From contig BCIO01000001.1 in the NCBI GenBank assembly GCA_001599975.1, positions 744,001 to 808,000 of the forward strand: 64,000 nt of DNA, given 5' to 3'. Shown here piece after piece: positions 32,253 to 43,573 of the stretch. The notes below the pieces were generated by a model that worked only from the letters and a program-made list of their open reading frames with translations, had not been told where the DNA came from and did no database searches. The position numbers were made by a program, and so were the translations under genes. Positions within the stretch are counted from its first letter, which is position 1, and each line of letters opens with the position of its first letter. The DNA comes from Cystobasidiopsis lactophilus. Its lineage: Eukaryota > Basidiomycota > Agaricostilbomycetes > Agaricostilbales > Chionosphaeraceae.

Positions 32253-33646
32253 CTACAACCGCCGATCGGGGCGCTTCGCCTCCCGAACTGGGCCTCCAAA
32301 GTTCTTGAAGCTGGCGCGCTTCTCGTGGTAATTCCGCCTGGCCCGTTCCAGCTCGAGCCGGACGTTCTCCCGTTTCGTCGGGCTTGAGGATGATGGAGGG
32401 CATATTTGCTCCAACAATACTGCACAAAAGTTTGAATTGTTGATATTAAGCACAGGGTAGGGGAGTCTGCTCACCGCCAACCTGGTCCTGACACCGTGCA
32501 CGGGACAAGATGCCGAACAAGAGGTCAAAGTTGCGCTCGGACAATCTCTTCCAGTGGTGCTGCACCGCGTACCGGAACCAGGTCAGCGCTTCCTCGCCGG
32601 CATTCAGATTGAGCAGAATGAGCAAGAGGCGATTGAACACCTGTTGAGATACGGTCAGCAGTGTCCGGTCTTTTATACGAAGGAAACCGCGGCTCGCATG
32701 GTCATCCATGGCAATCTTGGGCTTCAAGTTGGGCCCCAGTCCGAAGTAGGCTCGGCAGATCTCCAGCGCGTCCGCTTGATCCTGCTCTGACCCTTGGGCC
32801 AAAATGTTCAAATAGGACCCGACTGCTCTTGAATCCATCGTGTAGACGGTTCGGGAAGTGACGAGGCTCTGCCATAGGCGTCTAGCGATTTTTAGGCGTT
32901 CCGGGGTATGGCTGCGGTTGATGCCTTGAAAGACGAGGGTGTACGAGTAGTACGAAGGCTCCGGGAAGGAGAACACAGTCTCGATGGCGGTGTCGACGTG
33001 GCTCGAGTTGACCAGAAACCAGAGATAGGCGTGCGCAATGGCATCAAGGTCGGCGCCAACGTCGTTCTCTCTGGAAATGTCGCCAAACAGCTTTTTCGCC
33101 CGCTCGAAGACTTGGACGTCTTCAGGCCCTAGGCCTGCTTGCCCGAGACCGGAGAACAGAGTGGTGTAAGAGGCGGGAGAAGGCTTCAATCCTCTTTTCT
33201 TCATCTGTCAAACAAACAACTTCTGAGCCGCCATTGGCGATGCCAAGACCGCCAAAGCCCACCGTTGACCAAAGAGAAAATGCTGCTTTGGCCTTTCCTT
33301 GGGACAGAAGCTCTCGTAACAAGACATTGAAGGCGGGAAGGTCGGTTGACTGCTGCTGCACGATTTTGATCGCATCGTCCGCCTTGCCCTTACGCACAAG
33401 ATCCGTGAGCTTCTGCGCGAAGGCATTTGTTTCTGGCAATGCTGTCGCTGATCTAGCTTGGCGGACGACTGGGCCCGCCCATCGCGACATCCAAGTCAAT
33501 TCAGACGCGCTCGCGGTCGATGCTGGGCGACAGTGGGCGAGGATAGCTTCTCTCCTGCAGTGGCGCCTTGACAGCGTGATTGCCACTGGTACGTTGGAGT
33601 GTGTGGAGTGTGTGGTTCTATGTTCCCTACCACCAATTCCCACCAT
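32253..33646 (-). CDS. pentatricopeptide repeat (PPR) protein, probably mitochondrial
   Basis: Organellar RNA-binding protein of the PPR class. The start MVGIGGREHRTTHSTH at 33646 leads into a basic, Ser/Ala-rich region (ITLSRRHCRREAILAHCRPA) suggesting mitochondrial import. Repeat-like helices include FAQKLTDLVRKGKADDAIKI, and FSLWST joined across a 58-base intron to MKKRGLKPSPASYTTLFSGL, a textbook PPR. Others are DAIAHAYLWFLVNSSHVDTA and TYSYT-type helices (SYYSYTLVFQGINRSHTPER). A last intron (about 32412-32475) leads to the basic tail RLELERARRNYHEKRASFKN, ending PDRRL at 32253-32255. Length about 440 residues. Its start is only 66 bases from the divergent E2-like gene. Confidence 0.75.
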
Positions 33647-33712
33647 TAGACGGCTCTCGCAAAGACAACTAGAGGACGCGCCTTAAATGAAGAGCTTCCT
33701 GGAACGGCCGAC

Positions 33713-34877
33713 ATGTCCACGGCGAGCACCAGCAACAAGCGCAAGGCAGGAGATGACTTGCAACCTGAGGCCATAGATGAAGCGTCGCGCATAGTCAAGC
33801 GCTGTTTGAAGACTGTCCTGGACTCCGAGGATGCCATGCCCGCGCCGCTCTTCCAATCACTTTTCAAGGATCTCTCATCAGCATATTCGTTGTCTCGATA
33901 CGCCATTTCTTCACAGAAAGATCGCGAGGCGCTCCATGACAGTCGAAGCTGGGACTGGAAGGTCAACATTGCGACTTTGATGGCCCTCGACGCCGACGAT
34001 CGCAAGATCTTGGAGATGCTCAAAAATGCGGATCAGCGACTGATCAAACACGTTGGCTTTCTTCGTCAGATGACCTGGGTAGTCTTGACTTTCCGTGCTC
34101 CAGGGCATATACTTGAGGCCTTGGGAACTCGAAGCGGAGGTTCTGAATTTCAAGATGTGGCGAGCCGAAATGCCAGGTCCAGCCGGAGTGAGTCCACAGC
34201 GCTTTCAAAACACCCGCTCTTATGGTACCCTCAGACCGATTGGGAGGGCGCCGCCTTTGTTCTCAGCTTGCACTTTTCCTCGGAGGATGACGGTACAGTC
34301 AATTTTCTCTTTCCTCAGCTCAAATCACCTGAAGCGGAACCTTCACAGGCAAAGACTGCCTCGAGTACCTCCCCAAAGGTGAGACTCAAACGCACAACTG
34401 CGCCGGCCCCGCGGTTTACTCTGACTGCCATTAGTCAAATTTGTGCCGCCTGTTTTTCATCCGAACGCCTATCCTTCCGGGACGTGGTCCTGGGATGATC
34501 ACGCAGCCGACAACAATGCGAACTTGACGCTTGTGCGGGAGCCTAACGTGGGGGATCAGCTTGGTCGAGTGCACCGCACTTTCACTTCCCACTTCCCAGT
34601 GGCGGATCGAATGCTGGAGGTCTGTATTCGCTTACCTTTCCTGTGGCCTGGTGGAAAATATTTACCTGTTCTCCGCGATCACAGATGTTTCAAACCACTC
34701 AGCGTGGTCTCGATACGCCAGATGCGGACAGCCCCTCTCAGACTGAAGCGTACATCTTGTTTAAACGGCGAGTCCTTCCTAAAATCAGCAGGACATACCC
34801 ATCTAATCACGAGGTAACACAGAGATCCAGAGGCATACAAGTACGTGGATGGCTTCACAGTTCTAGAACCCTTCTAA
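33713..34877 (+). CDS. E2/UBC-fold protein lacking the catalytic cysteine
   Basis: A UBC9-like ubiquitin-conjugating fold preceded by about 110 helical residues (MSTASTSNKRKAGDDLQPEA). E2 landmarks follow in order: NFKMWRAEMPGPAG, TDWEGAAFVLSLHF, EYLPKVKFVPPVFHPNAYPS, then DTPDADSPSQTEAYIL (compare the NPxxxxPAQxEAY end of UBC9) and DPEAYKYVDGFTVLEPF, stop at 34875-34877. In active E2s the HPNxxxxG stretch is followed by xxCL; here the sequence is HPNAYPSGTWSWDDH, with Ser where Cys is expected, and no nearby cysteine restores it. It is therefore likely a UEV-type or pseudo-E2. Several short introns; the one after IKH (52 bases) could alternatively be a 25-base intron. Head-to-head with the PPR gene. 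Confidence 0.6.
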
Positions 34878-35054
34878 TCCGGAGCTCTCTAGAGCAAGGA
34901 TCAAGCTTGAAGGGAGACCCCAACCCAAGGCCCAGTCCCCCTCTGTTGACCAAGAGTAAACAATCAAGCACAGCTTCCGTCCCCTTGCGCCACCTCGCCG
35001 TGCCGCGCCGCACCACCACCACCAGCAGCACACCGCGTCGGCCAGCTTTCGTCA

Positions 35055-36052
35055 TGCGCGGCCTCTCTTGTCCGCTTGCAATCAAAAGCATGGCTGCCAT
35101 CGCGTTTTCTCTTTTCAATGCTTCCAAGCTGGCTCTTGCGCGTCCGGGTTGGTTTGGGATGAGTGGCGTGCGCCTGGCTTCGTCCGGGCCTGCTCGTGCG
35201 GCCGAGATCAAGAAGCGGCAAATCTTCCTCCTGCTTCTTGCCGCGGTGTTGTCGTTGAGTGCTTGCTGAGAGCAGACTGGCGGACGAGAGCATCATTTCG
35301 GAGGTCGTAGATGACTTTGAGCCGCTGTTCGAGCTCAGAGCGAAGTTTCAGTCTGTACGGCATTCCGATTCAGGCTTGACGACCCCAAGCTTGAAGTCAA
35401 TCTACAGATTGATGTCGATTATGGGAACACGATTAACCCCAAGGACTCTCAATCGGCGCCGACTGTGGCCTTGGAAGCGCTGAGCGAACCGATAGAGGAT
35501 GCGAAATCGACCTTTCTCGTCATGGTCGGCGTTGCCTTATTGCTTGTTGTTCGTTCTAACAGCATCAGCGCAGACCGACCCAGACGCTCCATCAAGGAAA
35601 GACCCTAAGTGGAGCGAGTTTGCCCACTGGATTCAGAGCGTTCAGCTCGACCAGCCCGTGCTCGAGTACATGGGACCAGCACCGCCGGAGAAGACTGGAC
35701 CACATCGCTACGTGCTGCTGCTACTGCAGAGCAAGGACAAGGTCAAGCCTGACCCGCCTGTGAGTCTTGCCACGACCAAACTTCATCGCGCTTTCCGAAC
35801 TACCGATTTGAGCTGCGATTTGCTCTCAGGTTGAGCGCAAGAGTAGGTTGTCTCATCTATTTGATTTGAAGGCTTGGCTGACGCTGCCGATTCAGACTGG
35901 GGTTTGAATGGTTCACGGGTGGGCGTGCGGCAGTGGGCAGAGGCAAATGGCCTGACGGTGGTCGGTGAATTCGTTTCCTTCCTCGTTCATCTTCCCAGCT
36001 CACTCTAGTACAAGCTGCCAACTACTTCCTAGCCCAAAACGACCAGCAATGA
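35055..36052 (+). CDS. phosphatidylethanolamine-binding protein (PEBP / TFS1-like)
   Basis: PEBP family; fungal relatives inhibit carboxypeptidase Y or bind phospholipids. Core motifs: LEVNLQIDVDYGNTINPKDS, then across an intron LVM-TDPDAPSRKDPKWSEFA, matching the DPDxP ligand-site motif, and PPEKTGPHRYVLLLLQ, matching GxHRY. The last exons read NGSRVGVRQWAEANGL and ANYFLAQNDQQ, stop at 36050-36052. ATG at 35055 (MRGLSCPLAIKSMAAIAF) is the best start I see and would give a hydrophobic/basic leader, joined by a 103-base intron to SRLADESIISEVVDDFEPL. The junction RAK/LDDPKLEV needs a very small intron (about 29 bases), so this part may be misread. A mitochondrial mL38-type role is a weaker alternative. 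Confidence 0.65.
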
Positions 36053-36226
36053 GAGGGCCAAAATGTCCCGAACTGACGTCGTGTCCCCGGAATGATCTCT
36101 GTGTGGGCTCGGCAAAGCGCTTCAACTCGGATCCAAACTTGTTGTAGTGCTGCGACCGTCTCTCTCCACACGCTTGATACTTGTCCATTCGTTTCTGAGG
36201 AACCCCCAAAAAGACCAGCGCCCAAA

Positions 36227-38130
36227 ATGAGCCGGAGGTCAATCGTCAACTTGATCAACAAGGTCAATCATGCTGCCAAAGGATGTGCCTGCCACTCCTG
36301 CTCGCCGCCCTTGGCTCCAATGCCCATCTCCGCCAAGGCCAAGATCCAGCGCAACTACGCGACGCCCGTGGACATGAGCTTGCAGGCCGAGTATGCGTTC
36401 GAGGTCGCCTCGAGCAACTTGAGATTTGGCGAGGGAGTAACCCAAGAAGTCGGCTGGGACTTTAAGAACATGAAGGTGCGTCTCATTGGTGCCATTGCGG
36501 TTGATCTTGTAGACCGGGCGCTCACACAAGAGCGCAGGCCCGCAAAGTTGGCGTGTTCACGGATCCTACAGTCAGCCAGCTCCTGCCTGTCCAAGCGGCG
36601 AGAGAGTCCCTCGAGACCCACGGCATCGATTACGCCGTCTTTGACAAGTGCCGGGTCGAGCCGAACGAGGTCAGCTGGCAGGAGGCTATCAGCTGGGCCA
36701 GGGAGCACGACCTGTCGCACTTCCTGGCGGTCGGCGGCGGCTCGGTGATCGACACCGCCAAGGTTGCCAACCTGTACCTCTGCTACCCGGAGGCCGACTT
36801 CCTGGACTTTGTCAACGCTCCCGTCGGAAAGGGCTTGCCCATCACTAAGATCCTTAAGCCACTCATCGCCGTGCCTACGACCGCTGGCACTGGTGAGTTT
36901 CCCCCTTCACCTTGTCCTTGCCTTGGACTCAGACTTGTGCAACTCGATCTCACAGGCAGCGAGACGACTGGCACGGCCATCTTTGACTACGCTCCGCTTT
37001 CATCAAAGACCGGCATTGCCAACCGAGCGCTCCGGCCGCTCTTGGGCATTGTTGATCCTTTGAACACTGTGAGATCCCTTCGCATTAGCATTAGTAAATC
37101 ATGCTAAAGGTTTTGTCCACATCTCACAGGACTCCTGCCCGACTGCCGTGCACATCTCGGCCGGCTTGGACGTGCTCTTCCACTCGCTCGAATCCTACAC
37201 CGCCATCCCTTACAACGAGCGCACCCCTCGCCCCCAAAACCCTAACACCCGCCCCGCTTACCAAGGCCGCAACCCGTTCTCAGACGTGTTCGCCCTGTGG
37301 GCCTTGCGCGAGACGGTCAAGAACTTGCCCAAGGTCGCTTCCAACTCGCACGACCGGGCCGCTAAGTCTGCCATGCTGTGGGTTTATTTCCTTATCTACT
37401 CTGCGTGTGCTGAATACAAGGCTTGCGTCACTCCAACAGTCTGGCCTCCACCATGGCCGGAACTTCTTTCGGTAGCGCCGGTGTTCACTTGTGCCACGGG
37501 TGGGTTACGGTTACCTCTAGCTGGCTTGATGCTTTCTAGAGGGTGTTTCTCTGCGTCCACAGAATCTCCTATCCCATCAGCGGTCTCAACAAGAAGTTTT
37601 CCCACTACAAGCATGCTGGCTATGCAGGTAGGTCCCGACTCCCTTTAAAATCCATTTTGGATCATTGTTCAACTTTGGTGCCTGCAGTCGACCACCCTAT
37701 CGTTCCTCACGGCATCTCGGTCGCCTTGACCGGCCCGTCGGTCTTCGAGTTCACCGCGCCCTCTGCACCCGATCGCCACAGGGAAGCCGCCGCGATCTTC
37801 AACCTGTACCAGCCGGATGGCATCCAAGACGACCGGATCGCGGACGCCGATATTGGCCAGCTGCTCAAGGACCGCATCTCCCGCTTCTTGGTCGGCTTGA
37901 ACGTGCCGAGAGGTCTGAACGCTATTGGGTGGGTCCCGCCCATTTCATTCGTAATCTCGAATCAGGGCTAAGAATGGGATTGCAGATACAAGTCGGAGCA
38001 CATCAAGGATTTGGTAGCTGGCACTCTGCCGCAAGCCCGCGTGCTCAAGCTGGCGCCGAACATCTATGACAGCCAAGGCGAGGCGAAGGACAACTTGGAG
38101 AAGATCATCGAGGGCGCCATGTCTTTCTAA
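36227..38130 (+). CDS. hydroxyacid-oxoacid transhydrogenase (iron-type ADH, ADHFE1-like)
   Basis: Mitochondrial enzyme coupling 4-hydroxybutyrate oxidation to 2-oxoglutarate reduction. ATG at 36227 gives a basic presequence (MSRRSIVNLINKVNHAAKGC) ending near KIQRNYATP. The nucleotide loop is AVGGGSVIDTAKVANLY, with KPLIAVPTTAGT and GSETTGTAIFDY forming the group III ADH signature. Metal-binding segments are ISAGLDVLFHSLESY, GSAGVHLCHG joined to ISYPISGLNKKFSHYKHAGY, and VDHPIVPHGISVAL. These His-rich motifs are the ADHFE1 versions rather than bacterial lactaldehyde reductase versions. About eight short introns. Ends KIIEGAMSF at 38128-38130, about 480 residues, the normal length. Convergent with HIS6. 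Confidence 0.88.
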
Positions 38131-38523
38131 CAATTCCATCACTGTGCTCAATAGCTTTGTCTATGGGAAGCTAACTTGTCGTTGTCCAAAAATTCAAATG
38201 CACTTTGTTGCCTGTTGCCCATTTGCTTCCCATCCCAGTCCAGCTTTTGACCGAAAGAAAGCTTTGCGCTTGTGGATCAGACGGAGAAGGGCCGCGTGGT
38301 TGTCGACGAAGCCAGGAGCTTAGTGCACGTCAGCAGATGGCGCTATGCAGCGGTTGAAGTCGGAGGTGAGCTCGCAAACCGTGAGCCTCAGCTGTCGCTA
38401 GAAGCGATCTCTCAGAGACAGGCAAACAGCATTACATATTTACCAATAGGGAGAGTCATGACATGGGGCCAAGTTCCGAAAGGGGCGGTTAACACGATCG
38501 CCTAAAGATAGGCGGCGGATGGG
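38131..38523. other. convergent intergenic region
   Basis: About 390 bases between the transhydrogenase and HIS6 stops. Nothing beyond 3' UTR sequence is apparent. Confidence 0.5.
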
Positions 38524-39783
38524 TTATTGCAAAGCCAGCTCTGCATCTAACCGCACCAGCTCGTCGAACCTGACCAGTTGCCCTCCGAAAATATCGAGCG
38601 CGCTGTGAGGTTTTCGCAAACAAAATGCTCAGCTCCGTTCGCTGCAGCTGAGGCGAAGGCTTGAGCTCACCTGCCATATGTTAAGCCCACCTTGCTATTG
38701 GATAGAGAAGCCACTTTTCTTAGATCTTCTAGTGCTGGGATCGATCCTCCGCATTCAGCCTTCAGTATACAAAGCTAAAGGAAAGGAAAGTCGAATCACC
38801 GTTCGCCCCGCCCGCATAGGTGGTCGGTATCGTCACCCATTCCCCTAGTTCTTCGCAGCTGCTTGAGCAAGACGAGGGTAGGGCTGGGAAAAGGAGGGCA
38901 CGTACTCTGAACCAGCTCTTGGTCTATCCCCTTGCAAAGCCCCTCGACGTCGGCGGCGTGGATGAGGAACTCGCTGCAGTACTCGGAAAGCATATCCAGC
39001 GATTCTGTGGAGAAGCTTCACGGAAAAGCCTATTGGGCTCGAGGCGGAGCATCACCCACCTTTGGTGACTTCCAGATCGGTCAAGTCCCGCCATTTGTTC
39101 ATAGCCACGATCCACTTGTTCCCTCTCCGACGACAGCTGCATTCAATGGTCTACTGTCAAGCTAGAAAGAGCCGGGGAAAAGGGCCTCGCGAACCTAACG
39201 TCCACCACCAGCTTGTCCTTGCCCGTCAATTGGGAGAGCTTTTTTAACCGGTCCAAGTCGAACTTGGCATTAGGGAACAGGTATGAAGTCACAATGACCT
39301 GGTCACCATTCATCAGTCCGGGCTGGAAGACTTTCAGCCAAAGGGAGTCGAATTGCACCTTTGAAGCGCCTTTCGCCAGCCAATCCAAAGCGTTGGCGTC
39401 TGTGATGCCGCCGCCTAGTTGCAAGTGGCCAGGCCAAGCTTGGAGGGCGTCAAGAGCTGCCTCGTCGTTGTTGGGGCCGAGCTTGATGACATGGCTGCCG
39501 AGCAAGTTGTTTTGCTTGTAAAGCTCAGCAAAGTGCGACGGCGGCTTGCTGTCAGGGAAGAGCTACCGACTTAGATGAAGTTCACATCTAGAGCAAGGTA
39601 TGGCAAAGACTGACGTGGCTACAAAGTTGGTCTTGAGAGCGGCTGCATTGTCGTCGTCCAAAGTGCCGCCGACGATTTGCTTGACCTGGCCTTTGATGTC
39701 GCTTTGGTGAGCTGCAGCCTTGGGGCTGTGCATGCGCGCTGCTCACCTTGATGGAGGTCAATGCAAGGCCGAAAGCGGGTCAT
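38524..39783 (-). CDS. HIS6: ProFAR isomerase, histidine biosynthesis
   Basis: 1-(5-phosphoribosyl)-5-[(5-phosphoribosylamino)methylideneamino]imidazole-4-carboxamide isomerase, fourth step of histidine synthesis, cytosolic TIM barrel. ATG at 39783 gives [20 protein letters not shown], with the catalytic Asp of CIDLHQG; an intron splits LHQG from QVKQ. Then [37 protein letters not shown] (phosphate loop GGGI), [25 protein letters not shown] and [15 protein letters not shown]. Next are TTYAGGAN and [20 protein letters not shown], the second phosphate loop, ending AELALQ at 38524-38526. Eukaryotic HIS6 features ([12 protein letters not shown]) are present, and no key segment is missing. Divergent from the antiporter gene with 261 bases between starts. 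Confidence 0.9.
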
Positions 39784-40044
39784 CCTTGGCTGAGCTGGGC
39801 GAAGTTGCGAACCAGCAGTCAAAGCGGCGACTTCGCTCGGCTCTTGCATGCAGATCCTTGTCCTGCTCCAGCCAGCGCGTCGCTCTCAGGAGCGTGCTGT
39901 TGCATAGAACAGTGTACTAGTCCGCCTCCCCACACGCTCCTTTGTCACGCTGCTCTCCTGTCCACTCCTGTCCCAGCCAAGACCGAGGCTTGAGGAAGCT
40001 TCGTCTGTTTAGTTCGCATTGTTTTACGTTGTCCGCGCTCAGCC

Positions 40045-43000
40045 ATGGCGTCCTCCTCTGCTGCTGCTGCTCCCCTGGTCACCATCACCCAGACGTTCAC
40101 GGCCACGGCCGCCGCGCTAGCCACCGTCACCTTCAGCGCGCCGCCCGTGCCCAAGAAGACAGCGGCGGCCGCCTCCATCCTCAATGTCCCGCACTTCAAC
40201 CCGGCCGAGTACTACCCTACGGACCCAATGATCATCTTCTGCATCCAGGCCGGCATCATCATCATCCTCTGCCGCGCCCTCGCCTTCTTCCTCGGCAAGA
40301 TCCGCCAGCCAAAGGTCATTGCAGAAGTCATCGCCGGCATCCTCCTGTGCGTTTGCTTTTCCCCATTCACGCGTCCCAAGGTCAGGCCGCTCAGAGTGCC
40401 AATTCAAATGCACAGAGGGCCAAGCGTGATGGGTCGGATCCCCGGCTTCTCCTCGCACATCTTCCCACCCCTGTCCCTGCCCTTCCTCAACCTGGTCGCC
40501 ACCATCGGCCTCGTCCTGTTCCTGTTCTTGGTCGGCTTGGAAACCGACTTCGGCGTGTTCAAGCGCAACGCGAAAGCCAGCGTGTCCATCTCCGTCGTCG
40601 GCATGGTCATCCCCTTTGGCCTGGGCGCCCTCGTCAGCTTGGGGCTCTACAACAAGGTGGGCTAATTTCACACTGCAGAACGCTTGTTCTATGTCTTGAT
40701 CAGTAATCCACAGTACATCGACCACGACACGGTCTCGTACGGCCACTTTCTGCTCTTCATCTCGGTGGCGATGGCCATCACCGCCTTCCCCGTGCTCGCC
40801 CGCATCCTCACCGAGCTCAAGCTGCTCAACGACGACGTGGGCGTGACCGTGCTGGCCGCTGGCGTAGGGAACGACGTGGTGGGCTGGACCTTGCTCGCGC
40901 TCACCATCGCCCTCGTCAACGCGGGCTCGGGCGTCATCGCCGTCTACGTCCTGCTCTGCGCCGTCGGCTGGATCCTCCTCCTGGTCTTCATCGTCCGGCC
41001 GCTGTTCATCATCGCCTGCCGCCGAACCGGCTCGTTTGAGACCGGGCCGACCAACAACTTGATGGTGCTCCTCATCCTCCTCATCCTCGCCTCCGCCTTT
41101 GTCACCGACATCATTGGCATCCACCCCATGTTTGGTGGCTTTGTTGTCGTGCGTTTCGCTCTGCCTTCATGCTCGACTGAGGTCTTACCAATTCCGCACA
41201 GGGTGTCATCATGCCGCACCATAAAGGCTTCGCGTCCGCGCTGACCGAGAAGCTCGAAGATCTGGTTACTGTTCTCTTCTTGCCCATCGTGAGTGTCTCT
41301 ATTCCCTATCTCTCATTTGAGATATGTTTGCTGATGAGACGCCTACAGTATTTCACGCTTTCCGGCTTGAAAACTGATGTGAGCTCTGGATCCTCCCTGA
41401 CAATCACAGTTCATGACTTGATTCACGCATCTTCTCACAGCTCGGCCTGTTGAACAACGGGGGCATCTGGGGCTGGGTCTTTTGCGTCATCATCGTCGCC
41501 TTCGTCAGCAAGTTCGCCGGCTGCTTCGTTGCCGCCAAGCTCAACCACTACACCTGGCGCCAATCTGCCGCTGTTGGAAGCTTGATGAGCTGCAAAGGGT
41601 ACGCTCCGTTCCTTACGCTTTTGCGCTGGCGCTTACTTGTAGATGGGGGTTTACAGCTTGGTCGAGTTGATCGTGCTCAATGTCGGTCTGAGCGCTGGCA
41701 TTTTGAACAACGAGGTGTTTGCCATGTTTGTCTTGATGGGTGCGCAGTGTCTCTGCCCAGAGCGCAGACAGCCGCTGAGACGTGACCGACTGCACAGCTC
41801 TGATCACCACTTTCACCACCACGCCACTCACCCTCTGGTTCTACCCGGTGTCCTATCGCTTGCGTCTGGCAGCTGAACAGAGTGGCAAGGGTGGCATAGA
41901 GGCCAGCGGCAGCGACGACCTCAAGTCGTCTGGCCGATCTTCGTCCGAGTCGGAAGCCCGCTTCCGCTCTCGATTCACCGTCGTCCTCAACCGCCTCGAG
42001 CACCTGCCCTTGGTCATGTCCTTCACCAAGTTGCTTCAGACTCCCATCGCCTACGACCAGGACGCGCAGCCAGACAGCGGCCTCATTCCGCCGCGCGCCA
42101 ACTCGGTCTCCATCAACGCCCTCCGCCTGCTCGAGCTCAGCGACCGCACTTCGGCCGTCATGAAGGCCGCTGACTACGAGGAGCAAGCCAAGATCGACCC
42201 GCTCAGCAACATTTACAGCACGTTCGCCGGCCTCAACTCGTTCGACGTCCAGCCGCGTATGTCCATCGTCTTGCCCGAGGACTTTGCCAACACGGTCTCC
42301 TCCTTTGCGCAAGAGAAAGGGTCGGACATGGTCATTGTGCCTTGGTCGGCCGCCGCTTCCTCCCATTACGACGACGGGCCGGTGGCCAATCCGCTCAGCC
42401 ACCTCTTCAAGGGCGCGGACGCTTTGGGCTCCGCCGAGCGCTCGCCCCAATACGCGTCGTTTGTTCGAAAGATCTTTGCCGACGCCAACTGCGACGTCGG
42501 CCTCTTCATGGATCAAGGCGTGTTTGGCAAGCCCTCCGCCATCCCCGGCGGCAGGCAGCACATCTTCCTCCCCTTCCACGGCGGGCCGGACGACCGCGCC
42601 GCCTTGGAGCTCGTCGTTCAGTTCTGCCGCCACCCTGGTGTCACCGCTACCGTTGCCCGCTTCGTCAGGACTGCCGAACCCACAGCGGAGGACTCGAGCC
42701 TGTCGGCCAAGTCGACCAACGAGACCGCAGTGGGCGCCATGACCATGGCTCAATTTACTGTCCACGGCGCCGCGGCCACCGGCGACACCTTATACGGCGC
42801 TCACGACACGGCCCACCAGCTCGCGTCGGACACGGCCGACAACCTTGCGCTGGCCTATTTCTTCGGCGAGGACAACAAAGAGGACACCTCCAAATCCGCA
42901 GCGCTTAAGGCCGCCGTTTCTCGCGTCACCTTCGTCCCTATTAATACTTCGGCGCCACTTCGCCTCACCCTTACCCAGGCGGAAAAGGTCGCTGCTTCCG

Positions 43001-43233
43001 CTGCCTCACCTCTCTTAATCATCGCTGGCCGGTCTCGTCGTGGAGCGCCTTCCCATCGCGAGGAGATTGGGCAGCTGCTGAAGGAGCACGTCACGGCTGC
43101 TCCAGGCGGCGGCATCGCCTCGCTCGGGCTGGCCGCCAGCTCCGAGGTCCGCAAGTCGCTGGGCGACGTGGGCAGCGCTTTGGTGGTCAAGAACTTGGCC
43201 AGCTCCCTCTTGATCGTCCAAGCTCACCTATAG
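40045..43233 (+). CDS. K+/H+ antiporter of the CPA2 family (KHA1-like)
   Basis: Monovalent cation/proton antiporter, probably of Golgi or other endomembranes as for yeast Kha1. ATG at 40045. The N-terminal hydrophobic domain has PMIIFCIQAGIIIILCRALA, KVIAEVIAGILL joined to GPSVMGRIPGF, and ATIGLVLFLFLVGLETDFGV. Then come SVAMAITAFPVLARILTELK, AAGVGNDVVGWTLLALTIAL (the ND motif of the ion site), LASAFVTDIIGIHPMFGGFV, ELIVLNVGLSAGILNNEVFA and LITTFTTTPLTLWFYPVSY. About 450 cytosolic residues follow. Their two USP-like halves include MSIVLPEDFANTVSSFAQEK, HIFLPFHGGPDDRAALELVV and SPLLIIAGRSRRGAPS, ending LLIVQAHL. Eight or so introns, all in the membrane half. Length about 860 residues is normal for KHA1-type proteins. 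Confidence 0.85.
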
Positions 43234-43573
43234 AGCTGTTGTACATTTCTGCATTTTTGGGTAGTTTCTTCTCATCGCACCGGGTCTCGGGAGAGTCGTT
43301 ACTTTACGAAAAACTTTGCATGCTCACGAATCATCCTGTGTAATACATCTTTTACAAGCCTTGTCTCATGCTCCATAGTACTTTTCGGTTCTGTTCCATC
43401 GTCAGTCCGCGTCAGAGTGGCGACAGCAGAGCAAAAGACGAACACTGCAAGGTGGCTTCTCGAAATGCCTCTGAATGCCCCCTCCCCAAAAATGGCACAG
43501 TGAAGATCCTTTTTGTCAACCTCCGACCTAGTACTCTTCAGATCAATGCGGAGAGCCAGCCAAAGAAAGCAGC
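43234..43573. other. convergent intergenic region
   Basis: About 340 bases between antiporter and oxygenase stops; no feature seen. Confidence 0.45.

Noticed and set aside
40117-41124. 335-codon minus-strand frame rich in Asp, Glu and Gly
   Set aside because: It is antisense to the membrane domain of the K+/H+ antiporter, whose motifs and splice sites are convincing; GC-rich coding DNA often leaves such shadows.
41677-42765. 362-codon minus-strand frame
   Set aside because: Antisense shadow of the antiporter C-terminal domain; composition is biased and no motif is present.
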